Notes: generated by a model from the sequence alone, not told the origin. DNA of 64,000 bases from Halichondria panicea (GCF_963675165.1 NC_087391.1:2561001-2625000), one strand, 5' to 3'. Shown: positions 31,501 to 42,866, numbered from the stretch's first letter. Numbers and translations: made by a program.

Positions 31501-34500
31501 CTCTACAATGTGCTGTACATACAAACAGTGAAATTGATCATTTTTAATGTTGATTTTTCTAAAAAGTAAAGAGAATTTAGCTCTAAAAAGTCGACTAAGC
31601 CATGCAGCCACTATTACTAGACAAATAAATGCTATGCAAGAAGAAATAGCCTTTACTATGAAGTCGTAGGAGGGACAGGCCCGTGGCGTGTCTAAAAGTA
31701 TACTAAAGCAGTTTGAAGGACTATACTGCAAACGTTTATGAACAGTACAGCTTATCTATAGCATGAAGCCATTCTATGTAGCACTTAGATACATAATAAC
31801 CAAGTCAAGCAATGTCCTTTGCTGTTTTGACTTCACAGGAGGGACAGAGAAAAGTTGACATAGAGTAATTCAAGCTAAACTCAAAAAAATTGGAAACAGA
31901 GTAAAGACAACGGACTTAGAGCTTGTCAGTGGTATAAGCTTACTTCTCTCAAGTATCTCCCAGGCCCTGAGTGATCTCTAGTGGATAGGAGAGCTAGAAA
32001 CCAGGGATATAAAACTTTTCCATGTAATTATTTGCGAGCGCAATAATTACACGGAGTGCTTCACCGGATGTCAGTCCTTTTACATAGGGCGTGGGCGGTC
32101 GTTTCCAATCCCCTTTCTTTTGTATCTCTGGTTGAAGAGCTGTGTGTAGTGCACCTGCAAACAAACAATCAAGTCCATAGCTCTACTGGTTCCCTAAGCG
32201 GAACTTCTTTTAGCTATATGATGAAAATCAAGTGTAAAATCTGTTGTCATCATCCTTTCCTCTCCATTTTTGGAATGCACACTAGTAGAGTGTTGCTTCA
32301 TAATCCTGTGAAGGATCCATGTCTCCCCTGCAGGTAGTTTCATAGTTAGCTTTCCCTAGCAACGTGTGTGTGGGCGTACGTGGGCGTAGGTGTTCCAGCA
32401 CCCTTAAGGATCAATGAACAGTTTCTGTAGGCGTCTTAAGTCATAGATTTTATTCGTGGATTTGTAAAATAATGCTTCGTTCTCGAGTTATGCCTGGTTT
32501 TGCTTACTTGGAATGTTATTGCAGCCTTTTCAGAAGAGTGCATAGCAAAATGTGTCCATGGAGTGTTGCTATTTTACTTAGTAGTTAGCTCTGCAGTAGC
32601 TGCAAGATGATAATTAAGAGAGCTGCTTTACTGATGCAGCAGCTAGCTTTTAGACTTTTTAGAGTCGGCAATCAATGTTCAAACCAGGAGAGCTGGAAAG
32701 TGGTCCTCTCACAGACAATGACCAAGGGTTAAGCAGAACTTTCTGGAAAATAATACAGTGCAAACCTTCCTCCTTGTCTGAACTATATATAGAGCTGCAT
32801 AAATAAATTCGATCAAAACAATCAATTATCGACTGTCTAGAACTGCTGGCTAACTGCAACTTGAATATTGATAGGCTAACACCTATAGGCTACATGTGGC
32901 AGTTTAAAATCAGTCAATAATCATGCGTAATTATTAGGCCTTGACAAATAATGCTTTTTTTCTTTTTGACTATTCTCAAAAGGTCATCCTATTATTCCAG
33001 TTTGGTGTACCTGTTTAAAGACATCACTCTCATTCTGAAAAGCAATTTGTTTGTAGTTGTATTGTAGCATTACAGAAAGTGAAATATAATCCTAGTGCTG
33101 AGTGTTGCAAAACTGAAACTACTCCTCCATGCCTGCCTAGTGGCTAGTGCTTACAGTACAGATCTATTGTAATGATGTCTAGCTAATTAATTGTACGTAA
33201 TTTACAGGATTTGTGCATGCGCACACTCACCAATATTGATTGCTATACCATGCAGGCAGTGTTTGGCAAAATGGCTGGGGGCCTTACAAATATGACACGT
33301 GCACCCCTAACTAATAATTATCTCGCATGCGACGCTATATGTACCTAGCTACTATATATAGCTAGAACTGCCTAACTAAGTAGTGTATTATGGCCTAAAG
33401 TTAAGCAGTAAAATTCTTATACTGACAGTAAGACAATCGTTTGTCTCTTTTTTATGTGTCTTTGGCCATTTTTTTCAACGTTGAAGTATAGGCAGCCTCG
33501 ATTAAACCACAGGAAAACACGGATGGGTATTCGAGGCGCTTTTGTTGCCAATCCCTCTCTTCCTGTATTTATGATTAGACTGATACAAAATTATGCAGCA
33601 ATAATTATTACCGATGATATATATCTGTGATCAGTAGCAATAGCTAGTAGCTTTATGTTTTGTAGCTTTGACACATTCACTGAGGCATCAGCAACTGCAG
33701 TGCTTTCATTTTATACAGTAGCCACACCCGAGACGCCAATGGCTTATTTGCCATTATCAAAGTTTCTCGTTCTGCAGTATTTATTTGATCCAGACATTAC
33801 CATGCGTCATTTACATTTTACTGGCATGCATGCGTGTCTAACTATTATAGACTGCAAGTGTGGCTGCGCTGGTTGACTTCAAGTTTGGGCAGGGCTCAAA
33901 AAGTCCTACTCATAGATCCCGAAAGAGTCAAACTCCCACTGAATGGAGGTAAAACACATGAGGCAATGCATGCATGGGTTGAATGTTAGCTGCGGCATGT
34001 ATGAATTCTACAGGTTTGTCCATGAGAAACACGACATAATGGTCTTCAAAAAGCCCGTCAGGAGTTCTTCCACAATGTGAGTAACAATAAGCAGTGATCA
34101 TGCATCTTGCTCTAAATTTTTTACCTGTAGCTTCATGGGTCGAGGAGTAATTAATTCTCCACTGCGGACAGTGGCAGAGTTCTTGAAGAATGTAGACAAT
34201 AACTTCACCTGGGACAACCTGCTTGTTGTATGATGATATATATAGTTATAAGTGTATATATAGATCAACTAGAAGAATTATTGTTTTGCTCAGGGAATTA
34301 CATCTTTTTGTGTGTAGGAAGCAAGGTATGTGAGGACGCTATCAGAGAGTGAAAGTCAAGCTGATTACATTGGTGAGTGCATGGTGTGTATTGCAGGTGC
34401 ATAAGTTGGATCAGATTCAGATACCCAGTATATCTATTATGTACATGTATTGAACAGAACAATGCTTATTTTTTCTATAGGATATCAACGTTTTGAGTCC

Positions 34501-35144
34501 ACAAAATGTTTCTTGCAGACCAACAGAGACATGCTCTACTATGTGAGGTGCCTTTATAAGGTAATAGATTTCTCAATCAAAGGTGTTTTTACTTTGCTCG
34601 ATATAATTATGCTTAGGATGGTAACTACATTCAAGCCGGAGTTTCAGTGGATGATCCAGAATATGTGATCCCTGCTAGCTTGAAGAGAATTGAGGTTTGT
34701 AATCAGTTAAACAAAAACTCCTTAGACATGCATTCCATGCTATACATTAGATTCGCTTGGGAACTGGTTGGTATCTAGAGCCTTACAATGGAAGCAGCAG
34801 CAAAACACTCGTCACATATATTGGAGATGTAAGCTGGGTTTTAATTTGCGTGTCTTAATTATTTTGACATCTATATAATTATATAGACGGACCTCAAAGG
34901 TATTCCAAACTTCATGATGAACCAAGTACTGAAAAGACACCCACTTGCTCTTCGCTACATCCGCTACCAACTTACCGAAAGACCGCAAATAGAATCACAA
35001 TCGGATCCTGAGCTGGAACTGACAATCCGTTCGTCTAGGTACCAGCCTGTTGATCACGATGAGTCTGCGGACAGCAGTAAACGATATCAGGATAACTTAC
35101 CAGTGAACCATTTTTTAACTAGAGCATCAGAAAAACAACAGTAA
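28520..35144 (+). CDS. START-domain protein 2 (lipid-transfer-like)
   Basis: Eleven exons: 28520-28558, 28745-28793, 28845-28909, 33851-33948, 34014-34076, 34131-34227, 34318-34372, 34481-34560, 34617-34694, 34751-34828 and 34887-35144. They total 960 nt (319 residues), in phase. It starts 193 bp after the previous gene's stop. REGDIDWNCVGEMG corresponds to REDGELDWETLGKV of paralogue 1. The START core includes FMGRGVINSPLRTVAEFLKN, EARYVRTLSESESQADYIGY, TNRDMLYYVRC, GTGWYLEPYNGSSSKTLVTY and TDLKGIPNFMMNQVL. The acceptor chosen for exon 4 (TTATAG before 33851) is the only one that keeps the frame. Intron 3 is 4.9 kb, far longer than its neighbours, and holds a 766-bp inverted-repeat element and an unexplained ORF region (29950-30975). 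Confidence 0.85.
29950..30975 (+). other. unidentified coding-like region inside START gene 2 intron 3
   Basis: Richer in G+C than its surroundings. A 3' exon-like stretch 30608-30973 reads a polar protein ending TEVQEWYYTQAFMEALKGKG, VKSKALCIKLAKLVHSLPSK and a stop. Upstream, 30240-30340 reads ILQKLEILATKLAEWSCGQ before a donor-like CAG/gtacga. MKGTVTFLAKNLGWRTYTYK follows an acceptor-like CCAG at 30460. I do not recognise the protein and cannot fix the exon chain. A - strand ORF across 30171-30345 (LLTWWQGSPASEGCDAIVCW) competes for the same DNA. It could be a nested gene, a retrocopy or a fragment. Confidence 0.35.
31365..32130. mobile_element. 766-bp element with perfect 32-bp inverted repeats and 7-bp target duplication
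   Basis: The arms 31365-31396 (CAGAGATACAAAAGAAAGGG...) and 32099-32130 are exact reverse complements. GTTGAAG flanks both sides (31358-31364, 32131-32137). Further diverged symmetry extends inward (TGAAGCATTCCGCG against CGGAGTGCTTCAC; GGGCGTGG near both ends). No ORF inside. Lies in intron 3 of START gene 2. Confidence 0.88.
32140..33850. other. remainder of START gene 2 intron 3
   Basis: No exon or repeat recognised between the inverted-repeat element and exon 4. Confidence 0.4.
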
Positions 35145-35288
35145 CCGCTAGATGTTTATGTTATATACACAATCATGCATGCATTGTTCATATTACATAG
35201 CTTAACGCTCTATGTATATATATTGACGCTGCTTTTATAATATCTGCACCATATACTAGCTTAGTATGCAGATTGGTTGGAGTTGACA

Positions 35289-35965
35289 TATACTGCCCTT
35301 TGCAGCTCACTTGGAAGTTTGGAGCAAATATAAAAAAAACCACTTGAGATAAGTGTAACAGTTTACATAAGTAAACCACAATACTATAGAGCAAGAGACA
35401 AAGTTTAAATTTTGGAATAGAAGATTCAGATCTTTATGTGGATATATAGATCTAGCTATACCTAGTACAGTATTCAGCATAAACTACTAGTTTGGGTAAC
35501 CATGAAAAACTAATCCTTATCAAGAGGAGTTAAATGGCGTACTATGTCATTGTGGCAGAGAATTGGAGACTGGTTCAGCAGCAGGCTGTTTCTCAGTCAA
35601 CAATTTTAAAAATAGCTAGACGAACAGGCAGTTTATGTCGTAATCAAGCTACTCGTACAGCTACTTATAGATAGAGATTTGGCAAGTTGTGGTTTAGCTG
35701 TAAATTGTTACACTTACCTCAAGTGGTTTTTTGCATTTTACAGTAATACTATTTGCCAAAACTTCACGTGAGCTTACGTGAGCTACAACAAATAGCGTGA
35801 AAAACTACAACAAGATCTGGTCTATTCCAAAATTTAAACTTTGTCTCTTGCTCTATAGTATTGTGATTTACTTATGTAAATTGTTACACTTATCTCAAGT
35901 GGTTTTTTTGCAATTTACTATTTGCCTTAAACTTCCAAGTGAGCTGCAAAGGGCAGTACTATAAT
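35289..35965. mobile_element. large inverted repeat with ~135-bp arms
   Basis: The left arm 35289-35427 (ACTGCCCTTTGCAGCTCACT ... TTTAAATTTTGGAATAG) is mirrored by 35820-35960 with few differences. Within the loop, 35697-35775 is a third, diverged partial copy in the same orientation as the right arm (AATTGTTACACTTACCTCAA). Non-coding; it lies between START gene 2 and the BANF1-like locus. Confidence 0.88.
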
Positions 35966-36034
35966 TATGATATAGAATAAGGGATAGTCTGCTAATAAAG
36001 CACTTAACTTTTTACACCAGACAGAGTAACAATT

Positions 36035-36303
36035 AGAGGAATGCAACACATGCACCAGCCTGTCAGACATTGGAGCAATCTCTCCGTTGCTTTGTGTTAG
36101 CCCCACTTGTCTGGTTTAGGCAATCTTGGAAATAGCTCTTCGACAAGAAACTGGCCAAGTACAATGTAGCCTGTAGGCTCTGTCAAAATCTTTCTTCCTC
36201 CTAGAGCAGGTCCAATTCCAGCCATTTCAGTAACCTCCTTGTCACGCATGCATGCATGGGGCTCTCCGACAAAGTTCCTGTGCTTTTGGCTGGTAGACGA
36301 CAT
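36035..36303 (-). pseudogene. BANF1: barrier-to-autointegration factor (BAF)-like copy
   Basis: Read on the - strand from 36303, [15 protein letters not shown], an insert [24 protein letters not shown] then [14 protein letters not shown] match the small DNA-bridging protein BAF: its N-terminal S-Q-K-H-R-x-F-V, the helix-hairpin-helix A-G-I-G-x-x-L-G and the V-L-G-Q-F-L helix. The ORF stops after 68 residues. Beyond it, in shifted frames, [18 protein letters not shown] and finally CVAFL-stop (near 36035) follow the rest of the usual ~89-residue chain. At least two indels break it, and the HACM insert comes from a GCATGCATGC run. Hence a pseudogene, or a gene damaged by assembly errors. BAF normally binds DNA and LEM proteins at the nuclear envelope. 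It lies antisense between START genes 2 and 3. Confidence 0.72.
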
Positions 36304-36309
36304 ACTAAT

Positions 36310-36916
36310 TTATCTGTGTGCATGTGTGTGTGTGCGTGTACTACCAATACAGGTACTATAGGTAGTAGCACATAGACACATATCAGGATCTAAGAGTGCA
36401 AATCACATATGATACAACATGTGCCATTTTAGAACCTTGAAGGGCTGGCTAGATCTATAGGAATTATACTACTATATGATCTCAATTCAAGGGTCCACAG
36501 CTTAGTAGTAACAAGAGTTCATTATGAACTCTTGGTATAGTAACTAACAGGAGTGTATTCGCCAATCCTCTCATATAGCCACAGAGCACAAATGCAGGCT
36601 GGGGCAAGTAGTAGCTCACAAAAGGATTAGAATCTCAAGGATAGCTTCAGCTAGCTGCTTAGTTGGGCCAGAGGCTACCTGACAGGCTGCTGTTGAAAGT
36701 CATCATCGTTTTCATAGCTATGGTTTTGCAACTGAGCTCCTCCTTCTAGTGGGTGGATCTCAATAATTATGCACGGCTTTAAAAATGACGTCAGAAATGG
36801 CCTCATTCTGCTCTGCTCTGGCCGGTTGTTGGATGCATCATGATACACTAGCACTAGATCTAGTACTGTACTATGAATTGGACTCAATATGGATATGATG
36901 ATTGATCAAGAATAAG
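36310..36916. other. intergenic / upstream of START gene 3
   Basis: No gene or recognisable repeat. A CACACACACAGA-type short run lies at 36315-36345. Confidence 0.4.
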
Positions 36917-39900
36917 ATGGCTTCAAAAAATGTAAGTAGTCTACAAGGGTTGAACCAGTCACTCAGTGTGCTATGCTTTCAATGAAGTATAAATGTGCAT
37001 GCTGTCCTGAAGAGTTATGTATCATGCATGTGTGTAATATTTAATATAGATCTATAGCACTAAGCTAGCTCTGATTATAGATCCACATGTATAGTTGTGA
37101 CTCTTTCTGTCCTCCAGGCACAATCATATTCTGGTAGCTCAATTACAGAACTACCTTATCGTAAGTATAAATCAAGACAACTCTGTCTGCTATTCAGGCC
37201 ACACCAAATTGATCTTATGATCTTATGTTTAACGGACTTTTAATCCCCAAAAACAGACCAGGATGCCGGTGGTAGGCAAAAAAAGAAAAACAATTGATGA
37301 ATATCATTATAAAACCACAAACAGAGTCACAAGACACCACAAAAGTAACTTTAAATAGCAAAACATTACTACGTTTTCTAGATCACATGGCCATTCTGAC
37401 CTCTAACCTGGACCACTAAATTCTTTGGGCATTCTGCAAAAAATAATATAACCCAGAAAATCCGTGAAACATAAGATTAATTTGGTGTGCATGGCTTCAA
37501 TAGCAGACAGAGTCAATAGCTTATTGCTGTCTGTCAAATCCTACGTAGATCAAGATGGTTCTGTGGACTGGGATACACTAGGAAACATTATCACAGGGAA
37601 TATGCTAGCTGAGGTTAGATAATCCACAACTGCAAATTAACCAGTATGCATTTTAATTCAGGTTGTTTATGCCTCGTACGTTGACAAAAAGCATGGTATA
37701 CCGACCACCGAGTCTTTCACCGCTGACACAGACTGGGAGTGAGTAAATCATGCATATCCTTAGCATTACGTAATTATGTTAAGCAACTGTATAGCTATAG
37801 GCTCTTTACACGACACTGACTATGCAAAGAGCCTTGTTCCACAAAAGGAGTTCACATAAATAATTGTTGTTCCAGTAACATTGATCATTGTCTTCCATGG
37901 CAGATTTTCTTCTGAAGTGGACAATATTGTTGTTTTAAAGAAGAAATCAGAAAGAACATTGTAAGTAATCATGCATGCATGGTTTTCGATTTTCTTCAAG
38001 TCCTTGAGTAATTAGCCTCCTTCACCGTCCTTCATATATAGAAAAGAAGGCTTGCTATCGACTGCTTGCGCATGCGCACAATTATTGGATATTTTTCCTC
38101 GTCCTATAATACTGGATTCATCAGAGAAAATATCCTAAAAGTCTACACAGAGCTATATAGCTAGCTAGCTAGAGACAGAGCTGTGTAGGTTTGTTGTACA
38201 GCTATTTTCTTCTGATAGAATCAGTAGCAGTAGTATAGTAGACTTTCACCAAAGTTAGTGTTAAATGGGCGTGGCCTGTCCATATACATGTAGGCTCTTG
38301 TCAGCTTTCACTCTGTTCAGACAATCGTCATCCCCACACTGTTGCAGGTTGTGAGTCTTTTGTTAACATAGCAGGCTAAGGGTAGCTTCAATAGAACTTT
38401 CTATTTACTTCCTTCAATCCACTTCCGTTCGTTGTGATGTCATAGTTTTACTGAGCATATACGATGTTATCTAAAGCCCCTAGATACCAGGGGGATATTA
38501 GCGCATGCGCAAGCAGTCGATACCAGGCCCACTTCCCTGAGTGAAGTGCAGCCTGGAATCGAGGCTATGAGTTAATATGACATTGATTGGTCCCAGCAAC
38601 ATTTTATTGAGTACACAGGGGCAGATCCAGGAATTTTCCAATTGTTTTTTTAAAACCCATGTACCTATATTGATTGATGCATGCCATGTAACGTATACTG
38701 CTCTAAGCCACACCCAATTCCTTGGAAGGCGTATAAAGAATTATCCTACTTCACATGCCTTGGCAGTGGATCTGCTACTGGTATGTATTGAATATTAGTT
38801 TTTTCACTGCATGTACTACATAGTTGGCTGGGGCGAGGGGTCATAGAGATTCCAGTTAGAGTGGTTGCAGAGTATGTCAAGGATGTACGCTCTTCACGCA
38901 TCTGGGACAAGCTGTTAGTGGTAAGGCGAGAGTGACTGGAATTTCTGTATCCTATCTTTTTATTGTCCAGGAGGCAAAGTATTTGAAGGTTTTGAAAGAA
39001 ACAGAAACATGTACAGATTATATTGGTGAGTTCTTTTCAACTACTGCTAAACCGCACATGCATGAATTTACCTATAACATTAAAATGTTTTGCTGTTTGG
39101 ATAAGTAGAGTGAAAACGGTAAAATGTTGGACCTTTTTTTAGGTAAAATTCAACGCTATGTGAAAGCAAAGAGGGGGTTTCCAAGACCCTAACCCAATAA
39201 CAGTTAACTTTTTTTTTTAGTGTACTTATAACAAGATTGTAGATTGGTAATTATTGGTAGCTTTTGACTCAGACATATTAATGTGCAGGTTATCAGAGAT
39301 GGGAAGATACAAATTGCTTTGTTACAACCAAGAGAGACATGCTCTACTTTGTACGATGTGCTTATCTGGTTAGCCCCAAGCTTATTGCAATAATTATTTG
39401 TACATTAATTTTAGATCAGAATTTTTTTCTAGGATGGAAAGTACGTACACACAGCTATCTCTGTAGAAGACCCTGAATATCCTGATAACCCGGATATCAT
39501 TAGGGTGAATGTAAGTGCATGCATCAGCATGCAGTGTATAGATAGATGCAGAGTCAGTCTGAATGACTGCATGCGTTTAATTTCTTGTTCATGTATGCAG
39601 GCAAGAGCTGGCTGTGGTTTTGTTTTGGAACCATACCAAGGAGATGAATCACGAACACTATTCAATTATCTGGGAAATGTAAGAAATCTATCATGTAGAG
39701 ATTGAGCATGCATTATTGTATATAATACCGCAGATTGACTTGAAAGGTGTCCCCATGTTCATAATGTCAAAGATTCTAAAAGCACACCCTGTATGTGCCA
39801 TACAAGCTCTCAGAAAGCACTTCAACACGACACAGAGTCATCAATCACCATGGCTTTTCTCCAGTTTCAATTTCAGGCGGCGTTCTAGAGCACACAGCTT

Positions 39901-39931
39901 GTCAACAAGCATAAATATTCCCTTCCAGTAG
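36917..39931 (+). CDS. START-domain protein 3 (lipid-transfer-like)
   Basis: Eleven exons: 36917-36931, 37118-37160, 37504-37613, 37662-37738, 37904-37960, 38824-38920, 38971-39025, 39289-39368, 39433-39510, 39601-39678 and 39734-39931. They total 888 nt (295 residues). The exon 3 acceptor is a tandem TAG/CAG (NAGNAG), so isoforms with or without one residue are possible. DGSVDWDTLGNIITGNMLAE matches the paralogues' N-terminal motif. START core: WLGRGVIEIPVRVVAEYVKD, TKRDMLYFVRCAYLDGKYVH, GCGFVLEPYQGDESRTLFNY and IDLKGVPMFIMSKILKAHPV. A short basic tail RRRSRAHSLS ends the protein. Exon lengths 97-55-80-78-78 are identical to gene 2, which shows recent tandem duplication. Confidence 0.86.
38090..38230. 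repeat. short hairpin in START gene 3 intron 5
   Basis: The segment around 38110-38160 (ACTGGATTCATCAGAGAAAA ... ACACAGAGCT) is mirrored by 38180-38225 (AGAGCTGTGT ... TTTTCTTCTGATAGAATCAGT) around a GCTAGCTAGCTAG loop. Diverged inverted repeat. A solitary CAGGGGCAGATCCAGG end at 38615 lies in the same intron. Confidence 0.6.
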
Positions 39932-40261
39932 CACATTTATTAAATGAAGACGACCGGAATTAAGGCATCGTAGATTTTATTTTTAATGGTGTTGTATATT
40001 GTTTGTATTTAGTGTTCTATGTTTTGTATACTCACGATTTGAACTCCTGATATACCATAGATATTAGATTATGATACTCAACTCGGGCGAGCTCAACCAC
40101 AGATAAAGCGTCAAACTAGACTGAAAACTACTCCCCTTCTCTGGGGACTGGCAAGCTGTTGTGTTGAGAGCTGTCCCAGTGCGTGAAGAATGTTACGCTC
40201 CCACAAGAATGCAAACATCACAAATGTAATGTGCCACTGCCCACGCGATAACTACCATAAT

Positions 40262-40465
40262 TATAGCGGGTATATTTCAAAGGTATAAAATGTTCGTGGT
40301 TTTTGCAGATTAGGCATGAACCGCAAACATTTATAACGGTGAATTTAATATCGCATGGATGCATGCATGCTGCAAAAAGGCACTATTCTACGAAAATGAA
40401 ATCCGCGAAAACCTTTCTAAAGGCATTTCCACGAAAGTTTATACCCTCGAAATATACCCGCTATA
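40262..40465. mobile_element. palindromic mini-transposon, TATAGCGGGTATATTTC ends
   Basis: TATAGCGGGTATATTTC is present at 40262 and, inverted, at 40449-40465. Inner sequences (AAGGTATAAAATGTTCGTGG against CCACGAAAGTTTATACCCTC) are also partly complementary. The ends may include a TA target duplication. It is the intact relative of the interrupted copy at 20722-21163; part of another copy is at 61355-61450. Confidence 0.8.
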
Positions 40466-41004
40466 TACAGTATTACTGCACAAAATATTATCGGCCTCGA
40501 GTATAAGTACGTTACTGATGGTCTGTTCTCGAGGCTGAAGCAATATCACCCACGCATTACGCATTTTGTGGTTTGTTTTAATTACATTCCAACGGGAAAA
40601 CTCTCAACACGGCAGCTTGACAGTCCCCAGAACCTAGTCAAGTGGAGTGGTTTCCAGTTTAGGGTCAAACATTGTTTTGCAAAAATGACCAGTTTAGTAC
40701 ATATTTATAACCGTAACAAAATTCTAGGCGGCAACTAACTACATGTAGTGTGTGGAAATCATCGTAGTCACAACTAGCCTCCTTTACTTTAAAGTGTGCA
40801 TGGCCTGTGATCGAGGCTAAGTTATAACATGATGTACAGTACGTGCCTTTATTAGATAGTAAAAAATGGTAAATTTGCTCCTACTGGTATCCTAGGAATG
40901 GATCTAGCGTGGAATGTAAGCGGAAATAGTGCCCCACTACATTTACCACGTGTGAACTTTGAACCTTGGTTCACGTGCAAAGTCTTGTCGTTTTTGCAGA
41001 TCTA

Positions 41005-41065
41005 CAGGGATTTGAGGACTTCTTGCAACTGCAATGTCGAGAGCGGAAGTACCTGTCACGTGAAC
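41005..41065 (-). repeat. inverted 61-bp copy of the ankyrin 5' region
   Basis: Read on the - strand, GTTCACGTGACAGGTACTTC ... CTCAAATCCCTG matches 42778-42838 on the + strand with two differences. The two copies face each other 1.7 kb apart. Confidence 0.92.
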
Positions 41066-41889
41066 CTTGGTAACAAGATTGAATTTTGCCCCAGCCTGCC
41101 CGTAAGCTGTTGAAAGTGTATCACTAGTCTCAGTAAAATCAGTAAAAGTAAAATCTCAGTAAAATCTCTCTTAGGCTAGCTCCAGCTGGATACACAGTTT
41201 GTGTGACAGACTAATAGTAGTAGCTCACGATTGGGCTCAAGGATAGCTTTAGCTTAGTCTCGTGGACCAGCCGATATATTATCGTCTGGCAAATTACACA
41301 TGAGCTAGCTACTTGTGCAGCGGTCTAAGTGGCTGTTTGCATTGCATATTGATAAGTGGTTAGTGGGTGGAGGACGGATGTGTGAAACCACATAATTAGA
41401 TTTGCCAAATCTATTTTACCAGTGCAGCTGTGCGGTTTCACAACTTACTACAAACACTATCAGCCACTTAGAGCGCCACTAGTCTGGGGGCCAGACCTCT
41501 TTCTCAGAGGGGGGAGGGGCAAGAGAGAAAGAGTAATCCTAGCTCTCTTGATTTTGCCCCCGAGCTATTAGGTCTGGCCCCCAGACTAGAGCGCCACGAT
41601 ATTTGTGGCGCGGTCAACACAACTCTGTACGGTGAAATTGGCCAGACCCTCTTTCAGGGTCTGGGTCCGCGAGACTAGCTTTAGCTGTGGTGCAAAGGCT
41701 TGCAGATAATTATATGCAGAGCAAAGCCTCCTGTATAGGTCGATTTTTTCCCGGCCTAAAGGCTTTATTGGAGAAAAATTGGTTTGAAATGAGCCATAAT
41801 TACGTATAGGATATACACCTAAGAGGAGGATATATAGGGTGCATATCCTCCGAGTAGGTGTGGCATATCTGACTTATACCACGTGACCG

Positions 41890-41898
41890 CAGCACTAT
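41890..41898 (+). promoter_or_regulatory. candidate TATA box next to an E-box
   Basis: CACTATAAAAGG about 40 bp upstream of the ATG at 41933, with ACCACGTGACC just before it. The arrangement looks like a core promoter; untested. Confidence 0.45.
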
Positions 41899-41932
41899 AA
41901 AAGGACCTCCCCCTAGCAACAATTCAATCACA

Positions 41933-42091
41933 ATGCAGATTGCAAAAAAGAACAAGACTATGCCGGATTTTGCAGCCGTCAAAGAGCTAGTTGAGCAACA
42001 TGTTGACTCCTACAGATGCTCAAGAGCTTCCTTGGTCCAAGCGTTGACCATTCGACGTCCCTTACTGGAGTTGCAAGCTCTTCTTGGATAA
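41933..42091 (+). CDS. small 52-residue ORF, unrecognised
   Basis: MQIAKKNKTMPDFAAVKELV opens directly downstream of a TATA-like box and an E-box and runs to a stop at 42089-42091, ending LVQALTIRRPLLELQALLG. It is basic and helical in character. It could be a small gene, the first exon of a longer one, or a relic. Support comes mainly from the promoter context. Confidence 0.3.
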   Translation: MQIAKKNKTMPDFAAVKELVEQHVDSYRCSRASLVQALTIRRPLLELQALLG

Positions 42092-42280
42092 AATGTAGAC
42101 TAAACCGCGCCCATGGACCCATGGAAGCTTAGCCATCTTGTTGGAGAGCACCTTCCGTGTTTCTGCCGTCGCTTTGAGTCTTAGTATCGTCAAGTATGGC
42201 TCTTTTCTCTTTGCTTACTTTCTTGAACAAATGAAAAAACTAAAAAACAACTTGAAAAACTGTGCATGCCTGGGGCTGTA

Positions 42281-42696
42281 CAGGGGCGGATCCAGGGGTG
42301 ATTTTGAGGGGCTGAAGCCCCCCCCTTTTGAAAAAACTACCATGTGTTGTAGTCTGACTCTACAACAATTTTGCCACCAATTATGCATCTGTAGACTCAC
42401 TTGAAATCACTTGAGAGATGCTAGACAACAGCTACTAGGAGTATAAAGGATCTAGGGTAGCTAGCTGGACGTACCTAGCTAGCTAGCTAGCTGTACGTAC
42501 GTACGTACGTACATCTGATCAGTACAGTATCACCATAGTATTAAAAGTAAGTGCAGAGGTCAACGTATTCTACTCATTAATAGAAAAGTTCAAAGGTCAA
42601 ATCTTGCAAAAAATTCGCCTCCGGCGAGGCTGCCCTGGGCGGCTTCGCCCCTTTCTAGCTAGCCCCCCCCTTTTGTTTTTCCTGGATCCGCCCCTG
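42281..42696. mobile_element. 416-bp mini-transposon, CAGGGGCGGATCC ends, 5-bp target duplication
   Basis: The left CAGGGGCGGATCCAGG and right CCTGGATCCGCCCCTG are exact inverted repeats. CTGTA flanks at 42276-42280 and 42697-42701. The interior has a palindromic CTAGCTAGCTAG/ACGTACGTACGTACGT tract and a CCCCCCC run near each end. Same 5-bp class as the elements at 18673, 20865 and 60884. Confidence 0.88.
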
Positions 42697-42866
42697 CTGT
42701 ATGCTAATATTCTATATATCCTACAGCTGTTGACCAATGAGATCAATTTGTGGTGACGTAAGTGTGGTATAAGTAATGTTCACGTGACAGGTACTTCCGC
42801 TCTCGACATTACAGTTGCAAGAACTCCTCAAATCCCTGACCCTGTACATGTACAAAGATTTTAAAC

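Larger units (their letters stand above)
40470..41932. other. intergenic upstream of the ankyrin gene
   Basis: Contains an inverted 61-bp copy (41005-41065) of the ankyrin gene's upstream region and several CACGTG boxes (near 40946, 40970, 41058 and 41881). The block TCTGGGGGCCAGACCTCTTT (41490) is answered by GGTCTGGCCCCCAGACTAG (41571), an imperfect hairpin. No clear gene. Confidence 0.5.
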
